Below are positions 1 through 12,545 of a stretch of DNA of 64,000 nucleotides, one piece after another (within the stretch, counting starts at the first letter, position 1; each line of letters begins with the position of its first letter). The notes beneath the pieces are model-generated. The model searched no databases, had not been told where the DNA came from, and was given only the letters and a program-made list of their open reading frames with translations. Both the position numbers and the translations under genes were made by a program. This stretch comes from Otis tarda (Eukaryota; Chordata; Aves; Otidiformes; Otididae), in assembly GCA_026413225.1 (NCBI GenBank), contig CM048552.1, forward strand, positions 200,335,553-200,399,552, given 5' to 3'.

Positions 1-1829
1 TAGTGCCCGTAGATTCCTTTTGTGAGTATTTTATTTTGTCTGTTAAACTGTTTTGGCTTATATGTCAATCTAGAATGGCCAGTGAGTCCAGCAATAGTCT
101 GAGGAGGATAGGCACAAGGAGTCCTTGAAAAAGAAAGGTGGTATGTGAGCATATAATAATTGATTTAGTGAAATAAGATGGTATAAGCAAGACAAAAATA
201 CAAGGCTTTTCTGAGTATTATCTACATTTTATATGTGGTCTAATGAAATAATATGTGTGATTAAACTGTTATAGTTCACAAATACTTAATCTTATTGCTA
301 GATCATTAATGGCTTGGTCATCTTCTCTACCTGTATGAGCAGAGGATACCACATCCAGGCAAAAATGGGGCAGGAAACACAGGGGATGAAAAAGTTTAAT
401 ATTAATCTTGGCAGATTTTGGAAACTGATCCATTAACAGATCACTATTTTATTCAAAAAAAAAAAAAAAACCAAGAAAAAAAGAAAACAGCATAATTCAA
501 GGACAAAAATCTGTAAGGGAATGTCTTAAGTATATTGGTCTTTAACTAAAAGAATTTAGCATTTTCACAACGGAAAAAAAAAGGAAAAAAGATAAATGTG
601 AAAAAAGAGTTTTATTGTTAAGGCAGAGAAAGATGATGCATTTTATAAAAAGGAAAACATTTACAAGAAAGATTTTAAAGAATGTGGCTAAGTGTTAGCA
701 CACATGCATAGACACATCAGTGTAGACTGTACACAATGAGGAGGAGAGGATACCTGTAGGATTTCAAGCTCCTTACTTTAAGGATTTATTGGTTTTGTTT
801 TTCTGTGTGTACTTAAATGTACTTTAGTAGAGTACACTCTTAGCACATTACCAATAATAATTTTCTCTGTATTAATTAAAAGACTCAGGGTTTCTCCACT
901 TCCCTGTTCCCTTATCAAGCTTTGCCTCCTGTTGTTGTCTGCACCCTTCTGAGCAAAACTGTTCCCTGCTCCAGGGGGTCACAAGTTAGCCTTGGTCAGT
1001 TGGTCTCCTCGTTTTTAGTACTATAATTTTGTGGCAACCTAAATAGTTTGATTGTTGGTAGAGGTGTAATCTTCAGACACTTTCTGAAATTGAAAATAAT
1101 TATTAGTTACAGAAAATAAAATACAGAATTGGCTTGCCATGTTTCTGAAATCTACTCCCCCCTATGCATTACAGTTGCAATAAGCATGTTTTCAAGATCT
1201 AGTCAGTGTATCTTGATTAAAAGAAAGAGGTCGCCCATTATAACATCACTCCTGTGACCCAGGTAAGACGAACATATTGCTATGATGTCCCTACTTTTAA
1301 ATGCCAAATGGTGCTTGTTCTTGAGGAACTGTGAGATTAGTTATGACAGCCATTGCTGTCAGTGATAGCGACAATCAGATCCTATTAATTTCTAGATATA
1401 TTAAAAATGCAACATGTTTTGCAGTCACTCTCCACTACCATCTTTTTTTACCCTCACTATGTCAATGAAAATAGGAAAAACTTCGTTATATTTGTAACAT
1501 AATGCAAATGTGATGTATTTCTTATGTGTGTAAGTAAGTATAAGATTTCATATTGCAACCCTTTTCCATTTACATTTCTGATGGTCTAAAATATCTCTTT
1601 CTTTTGGGGAATTTCAGATTCAGAATTTTCACCAACAAAGATTCTGAGCAATTCTAAGAAAAATAAAAGGAAAATAATAATAATAAAAGTAGTTATTTTC
1701 CATCTTCTGCTCACATCCCAAGCTTGCTTGCTTCTAAAAATCATTAAATTCCTACTTTAGCATGAGGGAAGAGCTCTTTCAGATAAAGCTGTAAAGATGT
1801 GAATTCTTATTCTATTTAGAAAGAATAAC
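1..1829. other. Unique AT-rich DNA, no gene seen
   Basis: No open frame of note, no recognised repeat and no RNA gene. It contains A-rich tracts at about 455-490 and 570-620 and a short AAT run near 1672-1688. It reads as ordinary intergenic or intronic avian DNA. Confidence 0.6.
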
Positions 1830-2335
1830 TGTGGTGGTTAACCTTGGTTAAGGGTCAAACTCCAACCCAGCTGCTCACTCAGTCCTCCTCCTCACCAGGA
1901 TGGGGAGGAAATGGGTCAAAATAAAGAGAAGGAGATCACTTACCAATCATTGTCATGGCAAAACAGACTAGACTTGGGGAAAATGAATGTAATTTCTTAT
2001 CAATTAAATATATATTTTGTCAATGAGAAACAAAGGAAAAAATAAAACAGCACCTTTCCGTCACACTCCCTCTCCCCAGGCTCAACTTCCCTCCTTCACT
2101 GCTGACACCTCTTCCTCCTGTCACCGGTGGGGCAGGGGGATAGGGGTGGGGGTTGTGACCAGTCTCTAACAGCTCCTCGCTGCTGCTCCTTCCCCTGATC
2201 CAGTGTGGGCTCTTCCACAGGCAGAGCCATAGGGGAATGTTTGCAGCCCCAACCTCTGCTGATAGCAGCCGCTCCTGCGGCCTGCAGCAGCCTTCTCTCT
2301 GCCAACACCTTGGCACAAACACCCCATACATAGCC
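1830..2335 (-). mobile_element. Old endogenous-retrovirus LTR fragment
   Basis: On the minus strand this is a decayed relative of the three large LTRs at 26803, 35041 and 48182. The left edge (TGTGGTGG at 1830) corresponds to the rc of the LTR 3' end. The clearest shared segment is at 1958-1980, which matches 26952-26974 at 22 of 23 positions. Further right, a G-rich stretch at about 2130-2160 followed by a CAGTC motif matches the same order in the LTR at 26803. The right edge is unclear and appears truncated, with no target duplication found. Small open frames inside it are by-products of GC-rich LTR sequence. It is clearly older than the other copies. Confidence 0.6.
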
Positions 2336-2884
2336 TTCCTCAAAATCATGATGTCATTTTCTTTTCATTCTCTGGAATTCAATGAACAATTCCATTTTGT
2401 GTGCAGAAGTGATGCTTTATGGCATTCCTCTTAATCCTGAGGACACTCTTTTGATGTGTCAGAAACAGGATTGCTGTGGCTCCTACCCTGACTTCAGTTT
2501 CTTTCACACACTGCAGTCTGCTGCCGTTTCTACATTTCAGCAGCAATTCTCTCCTTTATGACAGCTTTCAACATTACTGAGTGCATTAAGGATCCCATTT
2601 TTCTCTGGCATAATTTCTGAAATACGTTCCATGAGTTCCGTGTTTATTTAATAAGGCCAGAGCTCCACCACTGCATTCTTCACGTCAGTGATTTACTTTG
2701 CTGAGGAAAGCAAAGAGAAAGAGCATTCCTGTTCAGTAAATCATGAAAGTGACTTGAAGCTAACTGCAAGTAGTGTAGGATCAGCTTTACAGCTCATACA
2801 AACATGCAGCCATTGCAAAAGGCATTTACTACCAATTCCATCTAATGATTAATTTTAATTGAATTTTGGCTTAATCCAAGACAA
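2336..2884. other. Unique DNA, no gene seen
   Basis: No repeat or coding region recognised. The composition is even and non-repetitive. Nothing supports an exon. Confidence 0.5.
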
Positions 2885-3110
2885 AGATCTCCCTGAAGCT
2901 ATAGAAGTTCTTCCAACATAAGACTCAACTACTTTATTCCAGTTGCTAATCATCCTCACTATTAAAAATATGCTCCTAATTTCTGCTTTAACTTTATCTA
3001 GTTCTGTTCCAATTTATAGCAATTGTTTTCTGCTGTTCTTTGTCCTCACATTCTACAGAGCATTTTAATGTGCTTGAGTTTATAAATCCCAGGATTACAT
3101 TTACTCATTT
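2885..3110 (-). mobile_element. Ancient CR1-type LINE 3' fragment
   Basis: The order of phrases around 2945-3060 (a stretch with ATCATCCTCACTATTAAAAA, then a 'cctaatttctgctttaactttatctag' like run) follows the 3' part of old vertebrate CR1-type LINEs in reverse orientation. The copy is heavily diverged, has no octamer tail and no coding potential. Assignment rests on remembered family resemblance; an unrelated unique sequence is possible. Confidence 0.5.
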
Positions 3111-5098
3111 TACCACTGCATTACGCTGCTCATAATAACTCCTTTTTAGAGTTATTATTTTCCAGAACAGAGTCCTCTCTCCAGTTGACAGGGCCTGCGT
3201 TCTTTGTTGCAACTGTATTAAAACACATCCTATAGGAATGTGTCCAACTAGCCAAATGATACAGGCTGTGCTCTGTGATTGCTCCTTCCTTGTTTATGGC
3301 TCTGTCAATGCTTCCATCATTCACAGGGTTGTACAGCACTTGTTTTATATTTAGGTCCACTACATTGGTGGCTAAAAGCCATGTCCCAGTGGCTGCTGCT
3401 TTTGACATTTGTCAATTAGTTGTTAACCCTCTAGTGTGTGATCCATTGGTGCTGGCTGGTTGTGATTCTCTTATCTCCCTCTTTTTCCTAAGAAAGTAAA
3501 GCTTATTAAATTACTTGATCTCAACAATTGTGTCATCCTTTTGAAACTCTAGCAAGTTTCATCTAAATTGAAGAGGAAAGTAGAGCCTTGAACATGTTCC
3601 TCCAAGTTTTATCAGAAGAGGCAGCTAGATACAAAAGAAACATCTACGCTCTGTGATAAGGGTAAAGGTAAGACATGCACAAGTTGCATGCACAGAGTGA
3701 GCTTAGGAACAGAACACTTGACAACTCATGGACTTCCTTACTTGTGAGAAGGCCCTTCCCTGACAGGTGAATTCACTGGAGGGTTGAAATTATAAATGAC
3801 TATGGACTTTTCCAGCCTCCTGTTTTCATGACTGGTTTTCTTTCCAGCTGTCTGTCTTTGTTTAGTTATCCATGACTTGATTCCAAATTACATCTCATGT
3901 TTTTCATCTAGCATCCTCCTTGGTTACTAATGGACTAGAGTTTCTTGAACCTTATGTGATGCAACAGCCAACTCTTTCCTTAGATAATGCTTAATTATTT
4001 AAGGAACAAATCTACCTTTGTCTTTAAAAGTAGCACAGAAGCATCTGCAATTAATTAAATTATGCCTGCAACATCAGACATCACTCTAAGTCTTACAAAA
4101 TATGAAGACCCACCATCACATCAAAAGCTGACATGTTTGTTTGAACTTGCCAGCTCATTCAAACCATACTGACCAGCAGCTGACCAGTGGTCACACAAGT
4201 GATGAAACAACTAAACAGTCACACTATGCACCAAAGCCTCTCCTGAAGGGTGCTTCTGGTATTGGTTAAAAAAACAGTGGATCTGTACCTAATTGTTTAA
4301 TATAAATAATAACATTCACAAAACTTGGAGTGTTTCCAATTGCATTTTCCTATTACAGATTTTCCTTGTGTTTCTTGGGAATTTTGAGAAAAAATAAACC
4401 TATCTTGCAAATGTGCAGAGAGGGAAAGGAGATTTGAAAAAACCCCAAACCCATAATTAGGTGTTATAATCTGTGGCTGGTTTAAAATTGGAAAGCTCAT
4501 ATCTATAGTCAAATGAATCATCAGTTGCTTCCTGGTTTTTTTTTTTTCCTTTCTGAAAATAAGTAAGCATAGCATTCAGATAAAATAACAAAATAAACTG
4601 GTTCTATATATGCTAAAGGTATTCAGTTGAAAGCATTGTCGCTGTAAGGAAAGTAAATAGAAACATCTGGATTATATTAATATTAGCAATCCCTTCAGTG
4701 AAATATAGCTATAGTTTCATTGACAGCACAGAGTGTCATGTCAGAGCCCTGAGTACTGTAAAAAGCCTGGACTAAGGATCAAATAGTGTCTTCTGGCTTA
4801 TGCTAGTGGAAATACTCTTTTGGCTTGAAGGCACGCTGCATCTAGAAAGTAGACCTTTGAATATAAACTGGTTTAGTTTCTTCTTACCTTTATACATGTT
4901 AAATTTTTATTCTATATGTGATCAGTGCAACATGTTTTGAAGGTAAATTGTGAAAAGCTTCTGTCAGAAAGAAAGTGTTGGTTTTGTCTACACATTGATT
5001 CTATGGCTATGCTTGTAAAGGCAACTTGTCTTAATTTCATAATGTATTTTGAAGACTATGAGTATGGATTTTTAAGCAAGAGAAATATGTGTATGTAT
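3111..5098. other. Unique AT-rich DNA, no gene seen
   Basis: No recognisable repeat or gene. A T-rich run sits at 4536-4549. Short open frames here show no domain or motif. Confidence 0.5.
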
Positions 5099-5230
5099 GT
5101 CTATCTCTATCTCTATCTCTATCTCTATCTCTATCTCTATATCTATATCTATCTCTATCTCTATATCTATCTCTATATCTATCTCTATCTATCTATATAT
5201 CTATATCTGTATCTTTATCTGTATCTCTGT
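5099..5230 (+). repeat. TCTATC/TATC microsatellite
   Basis: About 130 bp of tandem hexamer (TCTATC) in its first 40 bases, grading into mixed TATC/TATATC units and ending with TGTATC variants. Overlapping open frames encode only Leu/Tyr/Ser repeats and are artefacts of the microsatellite. Purity is highest at the left, so length variation between individuals would be expected there. Confidence 0.95.
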
Positions 5231-7786
5231 ATAGATCAATAAGTAGATTGTTTATGTTATTTAAAGATATAAAAATTATATATTAATGTATCTCTCTTTA
5301 CATATCCCTTCCAAATTTTTATATATACAGAGTTGTAGCCATATAGATACAGATATTTATGCATACAAAATGTTTAAATTTTCTGCTAGTCTGCAACAGG
5401 CTTATGTATACCAGTATAACACAAGCTGCAAGATTTCTGAAAATCTTCTCATGCTACAGAAAAATTGCTCTCCTTCTCTTCTCTCCACCCACCCAAATCC
5501 CCCCACTTCCTCTCCCAGAATATCTCTTAGGGAAAATTAATTCAAATACAGTAAGATAAAATGTTCATGTGAAATTATTGCTCATTTAATATGCAATGCA
5601 TATAATATATATACTATATTAATATAATATGGTATAAATAGTATCTAATGTATGTGGCAGAATTGAATTTGATCCTTGCCTTTTGTGCCAAATTTCCCTC
5701 CATAGTCCTTTTGCCTGCACACCAGGATTCCCTTTTCCTCATTTCTTGCCTTTATTTACTGTTACCTGCTTTGCTGTGCCCAATCTGTCAGGTTTCTTAC
5801 CCTTTCAGATCTTGATGAATAAGAGGCCAGTGGCTCAGTAACGCTCATTTCATCAGCTGTAGCAGCACTGGGATGCAGGAGTAGCCTCCAAACTTCAGGG
5901 CAGAATTGTGAAGAAGTACATTTTTTAACTGCTAGAGTACTCTCAAATCCCACTCTGGACATACTAAGGTGGACCTATTCAGAAATATAAACTTGAAAAT
6001 AGTAAAGATACAGGGTAAATATTATTGGAGTATTTAATCCAATCCTCCACACAGAAACATGATGCAGCAATGACTTCCATGATGTTAAATAGTGATGACG
6101 ATGATATGAATTTTTAGAGTTGACACTTGCAGTTCACCAGGAAGCCTGAGTGAATATCTGGTTTACAAGACTTCAGCTAGCCTATTTCAAGACAACAGTC
6201 CTCTTTTTTTTTTTTTCATTGTAGGATAATGGTGTTCCACACAGAAAAAAAATATAGTAACAAGTGATTTACTTTAATAAAAAAGTAATACTATATAGCT
6301 GCAGGGAACATTCTTTGTGAGGCTCAGTTCTAATGAAGTCTTTTTCCTAGACTGTGGCAGCACTAATCATTTTATGAGTCACTGTGACAAGATTTTTCTC
6401 TTGTCAATGATTCACAACTTCATTCTGCTGAAGTCTCTTGGAGGTTTGACGAGTCCCAGTGGACTGTAACTCCAATTCTCTGTTCTCAGTGTTTCCTCCC
6501 TTGGCTAGTCAAGTCTTAGTTTTGCCTTCCAGTACTCAGGTTATATCTATACTACATACTCCTAACTTATTCATGGAGATCCAAGCTGCCACCAAGGAAA
6601 TTATTTCAAATACTGGAAGCAGTTTAACCTAAAAATAAATAACACCGTTCAGGTTATTTTGAAGTGTTAATCATCTCAATTACCTTATTACGTGCCAAGG
6701 GACGGCATATTTTGCCTGTTAAGGACAGTTTACACTATGTATATTGTACTTAAATTTGATATGGCTGGAAGTATTCGTCTCAAGTCTAAATTATTGGAAA
6801 TCTGTGGGGTTTCTTCTTTTGGGGTCTGCCTAGGGGTGCCTTGATAGCTGGGCTGCATGGAGAAAAGGCAGATGGGCACATGCCACATGCCGCCCTGTTG
6901 GCACTGGGAACTGTCACACCAACAAAGCCTGAACAGCACAGGGAGCTCAATTTTCACGAAAACCCTGTTATAACACAGAACATCAGTATGTTTATAGCTT
7001 CACAGAGGCCACAGTGGAGAATTATGTGTCTGATTAATCATGTTTAATTACCAGCTCTCATTAGGCTCACATCCATTTTGGACACGATGCTGTAATACGG
7101 CAGAGCCATCACCACCCGCTGCGCAAACAGAAGTGGCACACAGGCGTGTGAAGCTCCTGTGACTCCTTTTTGTCTGGAAACTGCAGTTAAAAACTGTGGT
7201 ACTGTCATCCAGAAAACATAAAATACTTAATTTTCTTTCATGTAGGTTTATACAAACCTCATTTCCAAACTGGTATTTCAAACTACCTGACATAATGCCT
7301 CATGTGGAACATACCCCTGTATTTCAGGAAGAATATTTGGACAACATTTTTTTTTTTTTTTTTCAGCTTACAAGTACAGATACATTGGCAAGAATGGTTT
7401 GGGTATATTGATCTTTAAAATTACATAAATAAAAATAATGTGCAAGGACACATACTACTATCTTGCACACAAGTTAATTTAGTAATATGAATTTGCCTAC
7501 CTGAATAAGCTTACATACTTGGAAGTTCAAAACTTTTTACAGGTATTTTTCTTGTGATTCTCAGCATATATCTTTGTTATAAATAGTGTTAGACTAAAAG
7601 TCTTGTCCAAAGGTAGTTATGATATTTATATATATAATGTGTAAACCAGCTTGCCTATCATTCCTTCTACCTGAAAAGTCCTTTTCTGTTTTTACAGCAA
7701 AGACTATCAGAAAAATCATATCAGAAAAACATTCCTCCTGATGCCAAATATACAGTAGTAGAGATAAGAAACACACCCTCAGGCAC
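5231..7786. other. Unique AT-rich DNA with simple tracts
   Basis: No gene recognised. It contains a TA-rich stretch at 5592-5640, a T run at 6206-6218 and a T run at 7349-7364. Nothing else stands out. Confidence 0.5.
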
Positions 7787-7985
7787 TTCATAGAATCATT
7801 GAATAGTTTGTGTTGCAAGCAACCTTTAAAGGTCATCTAGTCCAACCACTCTGCAGTGAGCAGGGACATCTCCAACCAGATCAGGTTGACCAGAGCCCCA
7901 TCCAACCTGGCCTTGAATGTGTCCAGGGATGGGGCATCTACTACCTCTCTGGGCAACCTATGCCAGTGTTCCACCACTTTCACAA
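7787..7985 (-). mobile_element. CR1 LINE 3'-end fragment
   Basis: Reverse complement of the CR1 3' UTR. The left edge carries the degenerate ATTCTATG octamer tail (two units near 7788-7805), followed by the conserved segment read on the plus strand as 'ggtcatctagtccaacc', then 'tggccttgaatgtgtccaggg' and 'cacctctctgggcaacct'-like phrases. The copy is 5' truncated before the coding region, as is normal for CR1. The tail has point changes, so it is of intermediate age. Confidence 0.93.
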
Positions 7986-10900
7986 CTATTGTATTTAGAT
8001 CTGCTTAGCAAACTCCCATAAAACTAAAATTATCTACTTTTAAATACTAACTCTGCTAAAGAAATTAATTTTAAAATTTAAAGAAAAAATATTAAGAACT
8101 GAACATCTGCTGAGTTTGTGCCTCTAAAATCTCCATTTGGCATATTCATCTGCAGACTTACATTTCCAGGATTTGTTTAGAAAGATGCTGGAAACATGCT
8201 GGTACTTTGCATACCATAAAAATTATACAGATGAGCAAAATGAATGAATTATTAAATTTTATGTTAACTTCCCAGTGAGTGTGGGGCATTCAGGACTTCC
8301 TGTCTCAGAACAGAGAGTCACTTTTTTTCTTTTTGTTCTTATGCAGCCTCACTATCCATTTTACAGAATCATCCTCTCTCCCATGCTAAATGTAATTAAG
8401 GACCTTTTCAAAATAATGATTTAATGATCTGCCTTTTTCTTTTTTCCAAAGTGTACGTGAGCAAACCAAGCATCTGATTCACTCACAAAAGGCCCAGGCT
8501 GTTATTTCATATGGACACATCATTGCAGCTAGCAGTGGTTCACCTGGATGATATGTATTCAGGTAATCAGGTGAATTAAGCACTAATCCCACTAATCCAT
8601 TAAAAGTTTTGCTTTTTTTTTTTTTTTTTCCTTTGTTGGCATTATATAACAACTCACAGAAATTACTTCAAGAAAGGAGAGCTTTTGTAAGACATTTCTG
8701 ACTCCACAGAGCTGGGTTCTCATTCCTGAATTGTGAAAAGGGAAACACTATGAACCCATTACAGAGGGACACATAACTTCATGTTTCCGTTTCCTCTTGC
8801 AAACTGTCGTAAATTTACTGATCCTCTTGCAACCATCCATCCAGTCTTTGGCTGAATATATGTATCTGGGGCCTTTGTCTCAAAATAAGAACATTTGTAG
8901 CAGAGTTCTTAGCTCTGCTTTGGTCTCTTTACCACCTCCTGTTTAACAAACAAGCTTGAAAACAGTTGAATCGTTTTGTGCCAAACTAGCTTTGACTTAG
9001 CATATGAGTCTGAAAGAACTGGAGCTCAGGACTAGCCTAGCAGACCTAGTTTTGAGCCAAAGTAGGTGACTTCTTGGGTAGAAAAATTGCAAAGGGGTTC
9101 TCCTCAGGTCTGCCTGTTGGACTGTTGTGTCTACACTCTAATTTTGGAGAGGCTGAGATCAAACACAGATTTGCTGATGGCCCCACTCCAGTGGCTGTCA
9201 GGAAAGCATGTGGGCTGGGTCAGGGGGATGAAAACTTCAGCCACGTGCTGTGGTCTGCAATATGCATGTTTGCAACAGGAACCGGTCCCCTTCAAACAGG
9301 CTTCAGGTGACCGCCTTCAATTTGCTCTTGCAGTGATGATCTGGAACTAAAGCTCTGACTTGAACTGTGGGAGCAGGGACCAGATGAGATTTGAAGGTAA
9401 TGCAGTCTTGGGATGCTTCATGAACTATAGGTGAATATGGTGCTAGCTTAGGGAAGAAGAGACTGTTCTGGAGAGCAGCAAAATCAGTTCCTGAATAAAT
9501 GGAGGGGGAGGCAATGTGCCTGTGCAACAGATTTTTTCTTTCCCACCAGAAAATCACTTCATCTTTCTCGCTGCAGTGAAATAGATTTAACTGCTCACAG
9601 TGAACAGACGGGACTCATTTATGTTTTCTGAAGAATCCCATGCAAGCTGCCAGTTCTTTCATTTACCTGTTTTTCAGCATCTCCTGAGAGTAAAATTAGA
9701 TTAATTGTGCTGACTTCTAACTGATGATGCCAAAGTTGATCCCAAAAAACCAGTAGCATTTCTTCAAGGGAGATTATCTTGGAGGGGACCAGGCCGCCTT
9801 AGAAATGCTTCATGGCAAGGTGGGAAAAAAGGAGGAGAAAGGGACATGTGTTCACATGCTTCTCAGCTTTCTGCTGAGGAGAATCATCATCAAGAGTAGG
9901 AGTTGTACAGTGAGAATATTCCCTTCATTCTAGATTTGTCTCAGCAGTCTCTTTCATGTAGTGTATTGACTTGGCCATAGCTCCTGGCTCATGTCAGTGC
10001 TACTCCTCAGCCTGCTTTCTCTTTCTTCCAAGCGATTTCTACAGCTGGAGCATCAGCTTCCCAGCAGCTGTTGTCTGAGATGCATGATAGGAAGAACTTA
10101 CTTGTTTTGGTCAGAACACCTGGTAAAAAGAGTGAGTTTTTTTGGCACTGCTTCTTCCTTCATGCCTCAATAGACATCCCTGTTCCTTTTGTGTGTGTTC
10201 CTCAGCTGCTGCTCTAGCCTGGTGTGTATTTCACAGGCACGCCTTTAAAGCCTAACCAAAACCCAAGGTTGACAAGACAGTGACTTATACAAACACATGC
10301 TGAAGCATGAAGAGGAAGGTTGCTCACCTAGGGAACGAGGCACACAGAAGAAGACTGAGGGTTTATATTCCTTATAATAATGTCAAGGTCTGCTAACAAC
10401 ACTGCAGGAGGCCAGCTAAAGAGGCTTTAATAGAGACACTAGTGAAATAGAAACGTCATGAGCCAAGGATCCAGGGGAACAGAAGAATTGGAACATTGTC
10501 CTCTTTATGCCTTCTGTAAAGAAGAGAATACTTTAGGGGTGGCTTTTACAACTGGCACAAAACACAACTTAAGTTTTAAAAAAAATTAAAAAATCTTTTC
10601 CCAAGTTTTCTGACTTCCTAAGGCTGGATGATCCAGATCTAAGAGCAAGTATCATGCATTACTATGTGACTCCAGTGATGTGAGTGGAACAATAGAGTAC
10701 GAGATTTAAACAAACTGTGCATAACAATTTTATTTTAGAAAATTTTACATGTCTCTTGAAATTCTCCATTGTACCTCAAAAATTGCCTAATTCATTAGAA
10801 TTAAATAAATACATATCTGAAATGCAAACCTATCAAATATTGGATAAAAATATTCACTCAGTTTCAGCTGCCTTGCAGTTGAAGTGCCAGACTTAAATCA

Positions 10901-12424
10901 TTAGTTTCATTCATGCCAGTGAGTTTTCAAAGAGAAATTATGGCCTTTAATAAAATAATAAGACACCTAACTCTTATATGGTGCTTTTTTCAACAGTATA
11001 TGTCACAATGCTTTAGAAAGGAAGTCAGTATCATTAAAATTAATGAGCAGGTTTAGAAATTAATAACTAAGGTATCCCACAGTCAGAAATGATTGCAAAA
11101 TTGGTTGTTGTGTGCTTGCATCCCGATAGCGCAGTAAGACTAAGGCACAAAACTACTGCTTGTTTTCCAGAACATGTGGTGATGTGGTGGGTGTGTAGGA
11201 GAAAACATAATTTCCCCGAGATATCACCTTTCATAGGATACTACTGGAACATTGTTTGTTTTCTGGGCCCACTACTAATTTTTACAACAGCTACTTTTTT
11301 AGCATTTCTGCAGTTGCTTTCTCATTCTCTTGTTTTCTCTGACTGACATTGCTGTCTGTCCTCTTTCAGAGTAGCTAGGTAACTGCTAGGAAAAAAAAAA
11401 AAAAGAAGGAAAAAAAAGGATAATTTAATACATTGAAGCATACAAAAACAACACATGAAAAAAAGTGTTCTTTTTGTTTCTCCTTTGCTTAACTGCCAGC
11501 CCTCTGTACATGTGGCAAAGGCAGCGAGTCACAGCAAGACTTATAAAAATGGCTTTCTCCGAGGCATTTGCAGAGCTGTGACACTTATTTTTGACAGCTG
11601 TGGAGGGCTGTGGCAGCACACAAGAACATGTATGTCTTCATGCACACACATTGAATGAGTTTGTCCCTTACATCAACCTTTGTTTTCTTTACATTATAAC
11701 TTTTCCTGGCAAGAAAAGGTGGTGGAAAATGTTGCTAGATTTGTGACAAAGGAAAGGAAAAAACCACAAACACTTTCTATGGCTAATTTACTTTTATAGA
11801 AATAAAATTAATATAAGTATCTGCTGTTCTCCATGTCGATAAACTGCAGCCTTAAATTCAATCAGTCAGTTCTTACTGTAAGCAAGAACCATGTAACTGT
11901 TCATTCTCTCTTGAATTCATTTTAAATAAATTGCATTATTGAAGTTTATAGAACCTAGTGTTTGAGAAAGAAAGAAAGGAAAAAAGAAAGAGAGGTAAAT
12001 TCCCTTGATAAAAAAGATCTTACTTTTTTAACCTGAAATTTACGCACATTAATCAATGTCATTGACGTTCAGCATGCTTTAAAGTATAAATTCTTGAAAA
12101 GTGCTTTTAAGAGGCAAAAAAAGAGGTAGCTAGGTAACCTAAAGAACAAAAGAAAAAGAGGGCAGACAATTGTCATGGGACCTGTCAGACTATTACTAAT
12201 TTTAATGGAAATGAATTTTATATGAATTGTCAAAATTTTTTTTTTGTATCTTTAAAGGTAATACTTGTGGTTAGTAACTTATGTTCTTCCCCCCCTCACA
12301 ATGAAATAACAGGCAATGTGATGGAACCCCTTAATCATTCCCCTAACAATTCCCCCCTTGCTAATCATGAAAAATAAGAGGACAATCCCAGTCAATTAAT
12401 CTCTACTTTGTTTTGAGGTTCATG
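7986..12424. other. Unique DNA, no gene seen
   Basis: About 4.4 kb without a recognised gene or interspersed repeat. It holds a T run at 8612-8630, an A-rich run at 11390-11420 and a GAAA-rich purine tract at 11964-11995. Open frames of 60-94 codons (for example 9066-9350) show no family resemblance. Confidence 0.5.
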
Positions 12425-12545
12425 ATTGGGTGCTCCAGAACTGGATGCAGTACTCTGAGTGGGGTCTTACAAGAACGGAGTAGAGGGGCAGAATCACCTC
12501 CCTCAACCTGCTGGCCATGTTTCTTTTGATGCAGCCTAGCAGAAT
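12425..12545 (-). mobile_element. CR1 LINE ORF2 fragment (RT C-terminal region)
   Basis: Reverse complement of the part of CR1 ORF2 that lies just downstream of the RT core. It aligns with 19145-19250 in the CR1 at 18645 (the 'gctccagaactggatgcagtact' and 'agtagaggggcagaatcacctccctc' phrases). Both ends are abrupt: there is no 3' UTR, and the match stops at the equivalent of 'gcagcct'. It is a dead fragment. Confidence 0.88.

Noticed and set aside
4925..5286. Two open frames of Tyr/Leu/Ser repeats
   Set aside because: Translation of the TCTATC microsatellite.
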